Below, one piece after another: positions 1 through 61,175 of a stretch of DNA of 64,000 nt (within the stretch, counting starts at the first letter, position 1; the number at the start of each line of letters is the position of its first letter). The translations under genes and the position numbers were made by a program. Origin of the DNA: Enoplosus armatus (taxonomy: Eukaryota > Chordata > Actinopteri > Centrarchiformes > Enoplosidae). The stretch is taken from NCBI RefSeq assembly GCF_043641665.1, contig NC_092183.1:18087501-18151500 (forward strand), read 5' to 3'. Below the pieces are notes generated by a model. It was not told where the DNA came from, made no database searches, and was given only the letters and a program-made list of their open reading frames with translations.

Positions 1-4274
<4,274 letters not shown>

Positions 4275-5151
4275 CCGAGCGGTAAGGCCGGGTCCACTCT
4301 GAGGTACATCAGTGTGGAAGCGAGTTGTAAAAAAAGATACAATAGAAGATAAGCACTGCTGGCTAGGTACGCCCCAATTATTCAGGCACACAGTTTCTCT
4401 TCCTGTTTGTTTGCCTCTGCAGTCAAACGACACTCCTCCAGGTTTGCAAGGTCAGCTCAATCTGGCTGTTAAAGTAATGAGTTTTATTCCTTAGATTTTT
4501 AGCTCTGTGTACATGAGACTCAAACCTCAGCGATGTGAACCTCACTGACAAAAGGCACAGTGTAACTGGCGCAAATGACAACTCATATCGATTGTTCCAC
4601 ATGTTCCACTACCTGAGTTTTAAGTTTTAAAAATAGGACCTCTGCTGGCACAGAACTTTCCACCTATGATCATAATTACCATCAATTAACCTGAACTGAT
4701 AACCAAGTGCTGCTTATCAGCTGCAACAACCAGCAATTCAACACAGAACTTCTCAGTCTCAGAGATATAACACTTTGCCCTTAAGTGTTTGTACAATCTA
4801 CCAAACTATGTGTACAGTATGATCTCATCAACAGGATTTAACAGCAGTATAGCCTGCCAGGAATCAGCTGCTGAAGTTATTTACTCTAACCGTGCTGATT
4901 ATGGTCGTGTACGCATAAATGAAAATGCTGGCAAGTCTTCACTCCTGTTTATTTTTGTTCAGTCATTCTATTTTTGAATGTTTGTGTACGGCTTACACAG
5001 CTGAAAGTGATGTGAGTCTGGACACACTCAGCATTTACGTATTGTGATCGTGTGATTTGTGGCTGCTTGTCACAAAAGGGCTTTAGTTTACATGAATGCA
5101 TTCAGTGTCCTGAGACACGAGATCCCAAATCAAGGAAAACATGCCAGCAAA

Positions 5152-5157
5152 AATAAA
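5152..5157 (+). terminator. possible proximal poly(A) signal of RHOBTB2
   Basis: An AATAAA hexamer about 880 nt after the RHOBTB2 stop. The downstream sequence contains TGTGTTGCTTGATG, which could act as a GT-rich element. Use is inferred. Confidence 0.35.
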
Positions 5158-6440
5158 CCAGAACATTATTATTTCCTATGTGTTGCTTGATGAGGCTTGT
5201 TAGCACACATGTTTCCTGAGTTTTACATTGAATGGTTCCATCAGCTTGATCACTGTCATCCTGGAAAGCAACACGAAATGCATCTCAGAGCCAATAGCAG
5301 CATTTCCAGAGCTGAAGCGACCACGTGGACATTGCCATCCCTCTGTGACGGTGTGTTTGACGCATCTGTCACTGGTGGTGATTTGGCCTTTAGAGATTTA
5401 TCTAAGCTGGTCAGGGGACGCCCCCTGACTGTCTGCAGTTGGCTGTGTGAGACTTGTACATGCAGGAGGCTTCCTCACACCCTGGGTGAAGTCATCCATA
5501 CTCCTCTACACTCCTCGAGCACTCACTCTTTCTGGACTCTTCTCCACAGAGACACACACAAGAACCTCCAGTAGCAGCATCCTGGTGATCGGCACTAAAG
5601 ACAGTATGGTGCCATGACACGCTGTGGCACATTTTAAAAAAGGAACTGAGGAGGACATAAAACCACAATATCTAAAATGTTTCAAAAGAAGGTTGTGAAG
5701 AGGTTTAGATCAAATCATCTTTCTTGATTTGTTTTGCACACCACAGTATATGTTCAAGATTGTCATCTACTGTTGTACTTGATTGTAGGATGGACTTGTA
5801 CGCTTGGTGCTCAGTGAAGATGGGTAGTATTGTAAATTGTACAAAATAGCTGAACTGCAAGTAACTTGCATCACTCTAATGTGCAGTTACCTAATATTGT
5901 GCACTGCAGGCAGTGATCGTACAGTATTACTGAGTAATACATATACTGAATATAGACTTGACTTATCTGACTTGCATTTAGTTACTGTGCAGCTACAAAC
6001 TGTTGTTGAAAATAACTGAATACTCATTGTGCTGACCTCCAGTTACATCTATTATATATTGTAGGATACATGCAAATTACAGGCAGTTCAAACGAACCGT
6101 TGACTAATAGTAAAATAGGATTACAGTGCAAAGTGAAGTAGACACATGTTTATATAAATGACATTGTAAAGACGTATGGTACATCCATAAAACATGGCAT
6201 TGTTATCGAAAAAAGTACATTCTGATTGCAGCATTTGCTTCTGCAGCATATGTTAAAGAAAGGCTTGCTTTAATCCTGAATATACTTTTCCATACCGTTT
6301 CTGACTAGACAGATACTTAGAGCCCAACAGAGAGCTTTAAACGATTAAGAGGTATCAATCAAAACCACTTTCTTGCTTGTATTAACTCCTGACCTAATAA
6401 CTACACTGCATGAACAGGGCTTGCCAAAATAGAATAATAC

Positions 6441-6459
6441 AATAAAATTGTAAAATAAA
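6441..6459 (+). terminator. possible distal poly(A) signals of RHOBTB2
   Basis: Two AATAAA hexamers 13 nt apart (6441-6446 and 6454-6459). They are followed by TTTATTCATTG and the GT-rich GTGGTAGTGCTGGTGCTC around 6499-6516. This is a good cleavage/polyadenylation arrangement. Confidence 0.45.
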
Positions 6460-6520
6460 GTTTATTCATTGTCATTTACAGTGTAAGATATAGATTAGTG
6501 GTAGTGCTGGTGCTCTAAGC

Positions 6521-7004
6521 AGTAGCTTTTAAATTGTTCTCAATTACATTAAGTTTGTCTATTTTGACTATTTTGTCTAAGTAAACACAGGAACTGTCAT
6601 TTTGAATATCTTAATTGATCAAATCTTTTGGCACACATGGTCAGACATTAGGCAGAGGGACGAGTCTCCAGGAGTATTGTACTCTTTTAGAGACAGCTTC
6701 ATCCTAATTCTGAATGTTTCTATTTATCAGACCATCCACTAATACATAATAATGTCCAATTTTCACACAAAATACAGTTTAATGTAATAGTTTAACCACA
6801 GGAAAGTTGATATTGTTATAATTTGTAGTGTGATTGATACATTTTTATAGCCATGCATTTCATTCCTCAATGAATCTGATGTTTTGCATCAACAACACCT
6901 CATGCCTTAATGTACAGTGTAGTGTATGGTATTGAATGTAAAGTAGTGTTACTGTGGTTACTAGTTTGTTTGCTATATGTTCAGTTACCATGGTGCTCTC
7001 TAGG

Positions 7005-7084
<80 letters not shown>

Positions 7085-8140
7085 GTGTAAATGTACATAA
7101 TCCATCATTTGGATGTAAAGCAATCAATGTATGATTCGGGGAGTTGGATGAGTGTGCTTCAGTTTGAACACTGCGTAGGGTTTATGTTCTTTTTAAAAGC
7201 CGTAAACACAAAACTAATTAAAGACTCTGAGCATCAAGGCCACACTAGACTAACATAATGACAACCCATCAATTTGTGACATTAACCATGAAATGAATGC
7301 AGGGATTTCAAATTTGTGTCATTATTTTAAAGTTGCTTTATGCTAATGAGCTCCAATTTTGGAGTGTGCATAATAATAAAAAAAAAATGCTGAGACAGCG
7401 TGGCCATTGGAAGTTAGATTGTAACTCAGACATGTAAATATAAATTGTGTGATGACTTGCAATTCAAACTTGGCAAAGCAATTGATACAAGCTATTGCAT
7501 AGTTTAACATAGATACTGTTTTTGTACTATGCATACTGAAATGTCTGACTTTGAAACTACAAACTTGCACTGCTTTGTAGCACCAGGTTCTATTCAAATT
7601 GCATTAGACGGTATAGCAACATCCTTAGATAGTAGACAACATCAGGTAAAAAGAAAAAGAAAAAAAAAAGATTAGATCATAAATTCAAAAGAAGTTGTCA
7701 CTGGAGCCCTTTTCCATATGTTTGGGTGCTAATATCACTGCTGCAGAGAAGCACAAACCAAAGGGAGCTTTAGCAGCACCAGGAATATATTATATATGCT
7801 GCACAATCACTACTGCATAGTTTAAGAGGCCTTGTTCGGAAATGGTTAAAAAAAATTCAATAAAAACAATAAATGAAAAGAAAAAAAACTTGAATGTTTT
7901 CTCAGTGTTCAAAGCCTAGATGACATTTTCCTTAGTCATCAGGTGATTTTGTTCTCAAGAGCTGTTTTTATTGTTTGGGAGCTGTACATCTGAAATTCTG
8001 TAGCATGTGTTCTTGACAACGTGTAAATAATATTTACTAAATAAAAAAAGCAGCGACATGTGTAGTTTAGGTATCGCGCCAGTCTTTTTTTAAAAAGCCT
8101 TGTTGGTAATGTCATATGAAACCTTTGCAGCCTCACGGGT
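6521..8140. other. RHOBTB2-PEBP4 spacer
   Basis: AT-rich spacer between the RHOBTB2 3' UTR and the start of PEBP4. It contains one long GT microsatellite at 7006-7088 and several A-rich runs. No gene, RNA or recognisable transposon is seen. Confidence 0.5.
7006..7088. repeat. (TG)n microsatellite
   Basis: About 41 TG units, interrupted once by C at 7080. The Val/Cys and His/Thr frames open across it on both strands are artefacts of the repeat. Confidence 0.98.
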
Positions 8141-8179
8141 CAACGGGATCGCGCACTGCGCAGCGGCGAAGCGCCTGAA

Positions 8180-8185
<6 letters not shown>
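8140..8185 (+). promoter_or_regulatory. CpG-rich candidate PEBP4 promoter segment
   Basis: A small cluster of CpGs stands out from AT-rich surroundings: GGGATCGCGCACTGCGCAGC, then GGCGAAGCGCC. The GCGCA-CT-GCGCA core at 8151-8163 resembles an NRF1 site with altered spacing. It lies about 70-100 nt upstream of the proposed PEBP4 start codon. Promoter function is inferred. Confidence 0.35.

Positions 8186-8214
<29 letters not shown>
8177..8214. repeat. (GAA)n microsatellite
   Basis: GAA units with two GAG variants, just upstream of the proposed PEBP4 initiator. It may be part of the 5' UTR. Confidence 0.95.
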
Positions 8215-8215
<1 letters not shown>

Positions 8216-8252
8216 AGCTGCCGCAAAAACACAAGTGGACAACTTCTCAGAG

Positions 8253-55406
<47,154 letters not shown>

Positions 55407-55456
55407 AGGATGCTCAGAAGCCTGAAAGATGCTGTTGAAGAAGAATCTGTTAGTAC

Positions 55457-55462
55457 AATAAA
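55457..55462 (+). terminator. PEBP4 poly(A) signal (first)
   Basis: AATAAA 51 nt after the stop codon. Confidence 0.5.
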
Positions 55463-55493
55463 ATGAAATGAGATGTTTCTCCACTTTTTCCTG

Positions 55494-55499
55494 AATAAA
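55494..55499 (+). terminator. PEBP4 poly(A) signal (second)
   Basis: AATAAA 88 nt after the stop codon, followed by AGCATCACTTCTTC and then TTGCAACAGGTCAGCCCTCTTTG-like sequence. Confidence 0.5.
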
Positions 55500-55520
55500 A
55501 CAGCATCACTTCTTCAAAGC

Positions 55521-58500
55521 TTGCAACAGGTCAGCCCTCTTTGCCTCTATCTTATTGTTGAGTTAGAAAGAGATTTCCTCTTTGTGTTCCACCAGCTGCT
55601 AGGTTTTGATGTTGCCCTGTATCTCTGTCACGTGGTCTAGAGCGAAGGATTTGGGAGATAGATTTTGACCTCACTGGGGATTTCTTATTAGTTTCCGAAC
55701 ACTGTCGGCAAAAGAAGGAAGACGGCCTGATATCACAGCTCGGTGTGGAAAGAGTTGATTCTAATTCAGGGGCGGAAACACGTCAGGGCCAAAAAAAGGA
55801 AGTGGGAGGTGAAACCGAGACCGCAACACAGCCGGATGCCGCAGTGGAACTTGAACTAAAATACTCTACAGAGTGACAGGGCAGGGGGAGGGGCTGCAGG
55901 GCCTGTGGTGTATTGGGTAAATGGGAACTTGCTGTTTGTGTAATTGTTTATCATATTTCCATTGACCACTCTCACCCGATTTGGAAACATTGAGCTGCTT
56001 TCAGGTCCTTGATTGATTTTTTTTTTTTCTAAGTGAAAGCTACTCTAAAACATGTTGAAGTGTCCTTGAATGTAACTTTGGGACGATGAACCCGTTCTGA
56101 ACTTTAGACAGTTGCATAAGAGGCCCACCTGGCAGGTCTGTAGAGGATGGTGTGGATAAACTTTTCAACCCTTTTCACGAGGAGATACTTTTCAGACTTC
56201 ACGGGTCTTTGTAGAGGGTGGGTCAGACTACTCCCCATGAGGAATATTGGTTTCTAACCAGCAACTCTCCTCTGGGAGGGGTTTGTATCAATACCCCAGA
56301 TGTCTGAAAAAGGCTGGATTTACATGAGGGACTTTGATGTTCTGATGATCAATCTTTTGTTGGTGGATTCATTGACCCTAATTTGGTGTCTCATCAGTGG
56401 GCTCGGCAGGAGTAGGTAATGGAGGTTTTTGTTCCTTTGGTGGTTAAGCCAGCCTTGGTAAACCCCTATGTGCCCTCTCAATGAACTCTGGGAGATCATT
56501 GATCAAATTGTCCTGCATCTGCTTTGTTTGCTTCCCCGACTTAGCAGTCAAAGCAGCCGTGTCCACAAACAAAACAACCAAAACAATGCATATAAGCACA
56601 CAGTTAGTCAGGCAGCCCATTGCTTTCGAATAAATGCTAAGTATCCGTCAGTTGGAATATCACTCTTGACCTTGATTTATTTATCTTATTTGACTTATGA
56701 AATCACATTTTTAACAATTGGCAAGTGGAGCATAATTCCACACTCATTGTGAAGCATGCCAAGTGGGAGAGCATTCTTCCAAAAAACCACCTACTTGAAT
56801 CCATCAGTACACCATTGAAATGCCAAGATTTGTACTTCCAAATACACTGAGCATTTTTTTCCTCCTTTATATCTTGGAGATATCCTGCCAAAACAGCTGG
56901 GTTTTGCCACTCAGCTTCCTTGAATGTGTTTATTTTTTACTCCGAGTGTCGGGAGAGTTGAAATATTCTGATTAAGGAAAACTGACAGCTGTAGTTCCAC
57001 GGTGCACAATATATTGCCTTCTCTATAAAAAACAACTTCTCACATCCCCTGATGATATGGGAAGAGCATTTAATATTTTCTTAATGTATTCAAACTTACA
57101 TTAATTAAAAGGAATTTGTATAATCAATTCAATTGCCTAACCGGCACTAAGTGATCTAATATGCACGATGACATGAGTCTCGATTCGTCTTTTCTCTGTG
57201 CTGCTGAAGAAGAAGATTTATCTCACTGGAGACGTTCTGCACTTCATCACTTGTTGTGAGCAGTGGCGAAATGGATTTGAGTGCGACATTTGTTCAATGC
57301 ATGTCCACAGTATGGTCTGCTGACCACTTTGCACATATTTTTCCTGTGCGTTTGACCCCAGCAGACTGGTATTGTTCTGCAAATCTGACTGAAGGGACTC
57401 AGTGCAGTTTAGTCCACCTGGGGGTTTGAGTCCTGCCTCTGCAGAAAATTCACATGTATATCCTTTTTTTAGGCTCCATTAAAAGCCTGCTTACATTCAC
57501 CAACAAGGAAAGCAGAATTTTAAAATGCCATTTTTTGACCTCTAAAAGGTATCTGCACTGGCCTTGTGTCTTACATTTCATCTCTCCTATTAACTGTGAA
57601 AAATAAAACACATAGCAGTGACTGACCACAAGCTTGACGATGTTCAGTTTGAACTATTGAAAAATACTGGACGAAATAAACATACAGTTATGGATTGAAG
57701 TGATGATGAACATGAAACAAAAAGCTTCTGTATATTTTAATAATGGAAAATACAACGTGTAACTATTACACCTATGTGAAAGGCATGTTACTCTTACTCT
57801 CACTTCACTTAAAGTAGAGATTCTCCACTGAACTCAATATCTGATGCTGGCCAGCTTCAATAAAAGGCTGTTAGTGCTTGAAAAAGTCATAGTTTGGAGG
57901 TATGAGGTCTTTTTGGCATCATTTACTTCAAGCATTATCAGCCGATTGGTCAGCCTAATAAGAAAATATTTCTCATGTCATGCTGTCAGTATTACAGTAT
58001 ACACAATCATAACAAGTAATGTAACATACAGGATGTAAAGTTACTCTTGGTATGATTGGCAACATTTTATCCAGCTCTTTAACTAACAGCAAGGAACAAC
58101 AATTTTAGCATTCCCCATGAAGCTTGGAAAAACAACACTAATTTGACTATATATCCACAGTGCCTGGTTAGTTTTCCACTGGGCTTTAAAAGGAGCCTGT
58201 GCTTCCATGGAATCCCTGTATGCAAAGGAGCCAGGCCGCTGCAGTCAAACAGATCTAACGCCACAAACCGTTGACAGACACTGCAGGCCTGCACCATGTG
58301 ACCCGGCTCACAGTCGAGGAAATAAAGAGCGCGACAGGTAGGTGTTCCAGTTGCCGTTGCTGGCCAACTTTCCAACCACAGAGCCACACAAACGCTTCCC
58401 CCAGGAGAGACACTGTAGTACAATAAGTCCTCAGCCTGACCTGCTGGGATCCTCTCAATGATTTGCATCCATAAATACGACAGTTGTGGCACCCTTTTTC

Positions 58501-59820
58501 CATGGACCTCCCTCTTGGGGTGGACAAAATAACAGGAACAACACATAATATAATGCAATCTAATGCAATAACCCTGCAATAAATACTACCTTTCATAAGC
58601 TTATAATAGTCTTTATGTTTAAAATGTAATTTATGAAGCCATAGGTCATGGCATTGTTCTGCATCACATTATACTGTCTGGCTTTCCTGTTATGTAGTCC
58701 ACTCCAAGTATATCTAATACATTACTGGGCTTGTTTCATTATGCAAGAATAAATTCATATGTTAACACATTCACTCTCCAGAGATGTGGTATTTGTTATT
58801 AAAGTAAAGTAAGCTGTCCAGAACAGTAGTGTCCCATCCAAACTATGTCTGTCTTTTTATCACAGCCTCTTATTATATGTAAAACTGAATTTCAGTCAGA
58901 TTTGTCACTATATCAGAGACAGGGACAAAAAATATAAAAATAAATCAGTGTTTAAATAAGGCCTGATAATTGCTGCACATATGCAGACAGACATCTTGCA
59001 CCCTTTAGCTTCAACTCTGGACAAACACAAGACAATTTAACTTGTGGTGCCTTTTGACCTGGACCAATGTGAAAAAAGTGATACAGAGAATCAGTTTAGG
59101 GAGTGAGTCAGTATGAGGCAGATGATGAAGTCAACACAGAAAATCTATTATTGGTCGGATACAGAAGTGTTGAATTTTGAACCAAGTCCATCAGGATCAT
59201 CGCTGCCTATTTTGCTGGTTCAAGATACGAGATCGGGAGCAAGACGCCCTGAGAGGACTCTGCTCTGCCCCGCTGGTATGACTGCTCCTCATAAAACACA
59301 CACAGACATACACTCGGAGGACTTGCCTGTGGTGATGAGACACACTAGATCACTGGCTGCTCTGTTTGTGTAAGCCCCCTAAACACAGAGCATGATTCAG
59401 ACTAATTCTCCCACACACTCTGTTTACACTTCTGGTTCATTGAGGTACTATTAATTTCTCAGGTCTGAATATTCAGGCGCTGACATTTCATTCAATATTT
59501 TCTGTGAATTCTGTTTTATAGTTCACACCACTACTAAAAGAAAGTCTTCAGTAAACTATTAATTCTGAGTGCACAAGCTGATAACTATGACGTGATAGTG
59601 ACACATGAAGAAAATATGAATGGCCCCACAGGCTTTCAGTAAGTCTTAACTATTTTGGTAACAAACAAAATCATAAGGGGATATTTCTGAAACGTTATAA
59701 GGATCCGGTGGAGGTACTTTTTTTTTTTTTCAGAAGTTGGCAAATTGGTGAAAAGCGAGCCATGACGCTTTGTCCACTGTCATCTCTTTGAATGTCTGTG
59801 GCTTCCGATCACTTTTCCAC
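55521..59820. other. PEBP4-EGR3 spacer
   Basis: Intergenic DNA upstream of EGR3. Open frames on the minus strand at 58079-58596 overlap in two frames and match nothing I know. No RNA gene or clear transposon is seen. Distal regulatory elements for EGR3 would be expected here, but none can be named from sequence alone before the cluster at 59.83 kb. Confidence 0.5.
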
Positions 59821-59831
59821 TACTACTTCAC

Positions 59832-59892
59832 CCGGAACTCTCATGTCCAAATACAGTCGCGAAGGGGCGGGGCCGGACACTGCCTTATTTGG
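59832..59892 (+). promoter_or_regulatory. ETS-Sp1-CArG cluster upstream of EGR3
   Basis: Within 61 nt lie an ETS core CCGGAA (59832-59837), an Sp/KLF or EGR-type GC box GGGGCGGGGCC (59864-59874) and a perfect CArG box CCTTATTTGG (59883-59892). This is the combination used by SRF with ternary-complex factors at immediate-early genes. It is about 1.1 kb before the EGR3 start codon. Confidence 0.6.
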
Positions 59893-60109
59893 AGTTTCCA
59901 CTTAAGCGGTCACTTGGGCTCCAAGTCAAAGCAAGCCTGTGGATTTACAAAAGCTCCTGCAATATTTACAAGATTAACTCCGTCAATAACTGTCTTTGTG
60001 AGTGTTGCTGCATGAAAAGGGGGTTTGAACCAGTGTTCTGCAACACAGGACGGTACAACGTGTAAAATGAAAGCACTTTGATTATCCAAAGTCATCTTTT
60101 TCTATCTGA

Positions 60110-60119
60110 GCTTATTTGG
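60110..60119 (+). promoter_or_regulatory. CArG-like site, one mismatch
   Basis: GCTTATTTGG differs at one position from the SRF consensus and lies between the distal and proximal perfect CArG boxes. Confidence 0.35.
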
Positions 60120-60413
60120 ACAAAAAGTTGTTTAAAAAGTAGTCTGAGAGTAAAGTCAGCAAAGAAACATCTTCCAATATTTGGTCAGTATTGGTAGAAT
60201 ATTAACAAACAGTACGTGGCCCTTATGGCCACAACACACTGTCTTTCTCTCTCTTACACACATACACACACACAGCTGCATAAATAACTCCCAGCGTGCC
60301 TGATGGTCCACAATGGACATCATAATGTCTGACATTAATAAAGATAACACGCTGCTGAAACGCTGTCACGTTTTCCACCAGGACAGGAACAGAAGAGAGC
60401 CACCGGCTCATGC

Positions 60414-60463
60414 CGAAGAAGAAGAAGAAGAAGAAGAAGAAGAAGAAGAAGAAGAAGAAGAAG
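60414..60463. repeat. (GAA)n microsatellite
   Basis: About 16 GAA units between the distal and proximal EGR3 control elements. Confidence 0.97.
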
Positions 60464-60584
60464 CTGGAGGTGACATGTAGCCTAGATTTTGTCAACTTTG
60501 TAGCTATCTATCAGTCGGAGCCTTTTGCCTCCACTGTAGTTTCCACCGACTGACGCGCGGAGAGCCTGGCGCTGGGCGCTCTGT

Positions 60585-60634
60585 CCATATATGGTCATCT
60601 ACGTCACGCAAATGTTCCATCCCCCTATTTAATA
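60585..60634 (+). promoter_or_regulatory. egr3: EGR3 core promoter: CArG, CRE half-site, TATA-like
   Basis: A perfect CArG box CCATATATGG (60585-60594) is followed after 7 nt by CGTCA (60602-60606, in TACGTCACG). A TATA-like TATTTAATA lies at 60626-60634. SRF and CREB sites near a TATA box are typical of activity-induced EGR genes. Transcription would start near 60.655 kb (inference). Confidence 0.65.
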
Positions 60635-60654
60635 CAGGCAAACTGGAGTCCCCT

Positions 60655-61021
60655 ATCCAGCTCCAATAGAGCAAGTAGAGCTGCTCTTGTGCAACCAACA
60701 CCACCACCTCCTCCATTGATTCACAGACTTCAAATTCCCCCACAAGCAGCCCATCAGCTTCCACAGTGATCAGATTAATAACAACAATAGCCTGTGATCA
60801 CACAGGAGGAGATAACCAGCGCTGCTCGTCCTCCGCGGGATACTTGGAAAGCTACAGCAACAGGATCCATCCCTGCTCCTCTCTCCTTTTTTTTTCCTCC
60901 ACGCCTGATCCACACCTGTGTTTTCCACTTTGAGAACACCCGCTGTTTTTTTTTTGGTGTGTGTAACTACTTGGATACCTGCGCGTTGTCCGTTATAAAT
61001 GTCGGACTGAATATAACTGCT
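60655..61021 (+). other. egr3: EGR3 5' UTR (start inferred)
   Basis: About 370 nt between the TATA-like element and the EGR3 ATG. It contains pyrimidine runs and a single upstream ATG at 60999, which opens a three-codon frame. Confidence 0.5.
60999..61010 (+). other. three-codon upstream ORF in EGR3 leader
   Basis: ATG TCG GAC TGA lies 11 nt before the main EGR3 ATG and is the only ATG in the inferred leader. Its context is weak (T at -3), whereas the main ATG has G at -3. Confidence 0.55.
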
Positions 61022-61175
61022 ATGACAGGGAAACTAGCGGAGAAGCTCCCTCTTACCATGAGCAGTTTAATAAACACGATCCCTGACAGTCTCTACCCAG
61101 AAGAGGACATCCCGACGTCTATGAATATTTTCACCAGTACGGAATCTATTAACCACTATTCACAGATGAACACAG
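61022..61175 (+). CDS. egr3: EGR3 coding exon 1
   Basis: The first exon holds 51 codons plus one base. The sequence up to INHYSQMNT aligns with the EGR3 N-terminus, and the donor is GTAAGA at 61176. A two-exon coding layout with this split point is standard for EGR genes. Confidence 0.95.

Larger units (their letters stand above)
4275..6520 (+). other. rhobtb2: RHOBTB2 3' UTR (extent inferred)
   Basis: Non-coding DNA follows the RHOBTB2 stop codon with no further coding signal. Candidate polyadenylation signals are at 5152 and at 6441/6454. The distal pair is followed about 45 nt later by a GT-rich stretch, so a 3' UTR of about 2.2 kb is plausible. The short open frames inside it (for example 4789-4977 and 5197-5574) have no recognisable protein similarity. 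Confidence 0.45.
55407..55520 (+). other. pebp4: PEBP4 3' UTR (inferred)
   Basis: A short 3' UTR follows the stop. AATAAA occurs at 55457-55462 and again at 55494-55499, so cleavage near 55.48 or 55.52 kb is likely. Confidence 0.6.

Noticed and set aside
6860..7134. Open frames with Thr/His or Val/Cys repeats
   Set aside because: They are translations of the TG microsatellite at 7006-7088.
58079..58596. Minus-strand open frames of 166 and 113 codons upstream of EGR3
   Set aside because: Two overlapping frames on the same strand, no recognised domain, no splice or poly(A) context. They look like chance open frames in a slightly GC-richer stretch.
60504..60764. Minus-strand 86-codon open frame over the EGR3 promoter and leader
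   Set aside because: It overlaps the CArG/CRE/TATA elements and has no recognisable product.
60794..61021. In-frame extension of EGR3 exon 1 upstream of 61022
   Set aside because: The open frame passes through the leader, but no upstream ATG is in frame with EGR3, and known EGR3 proteins begin [10 protein letters not shown]. The only leader ATG is the out-of-frame short uORF.
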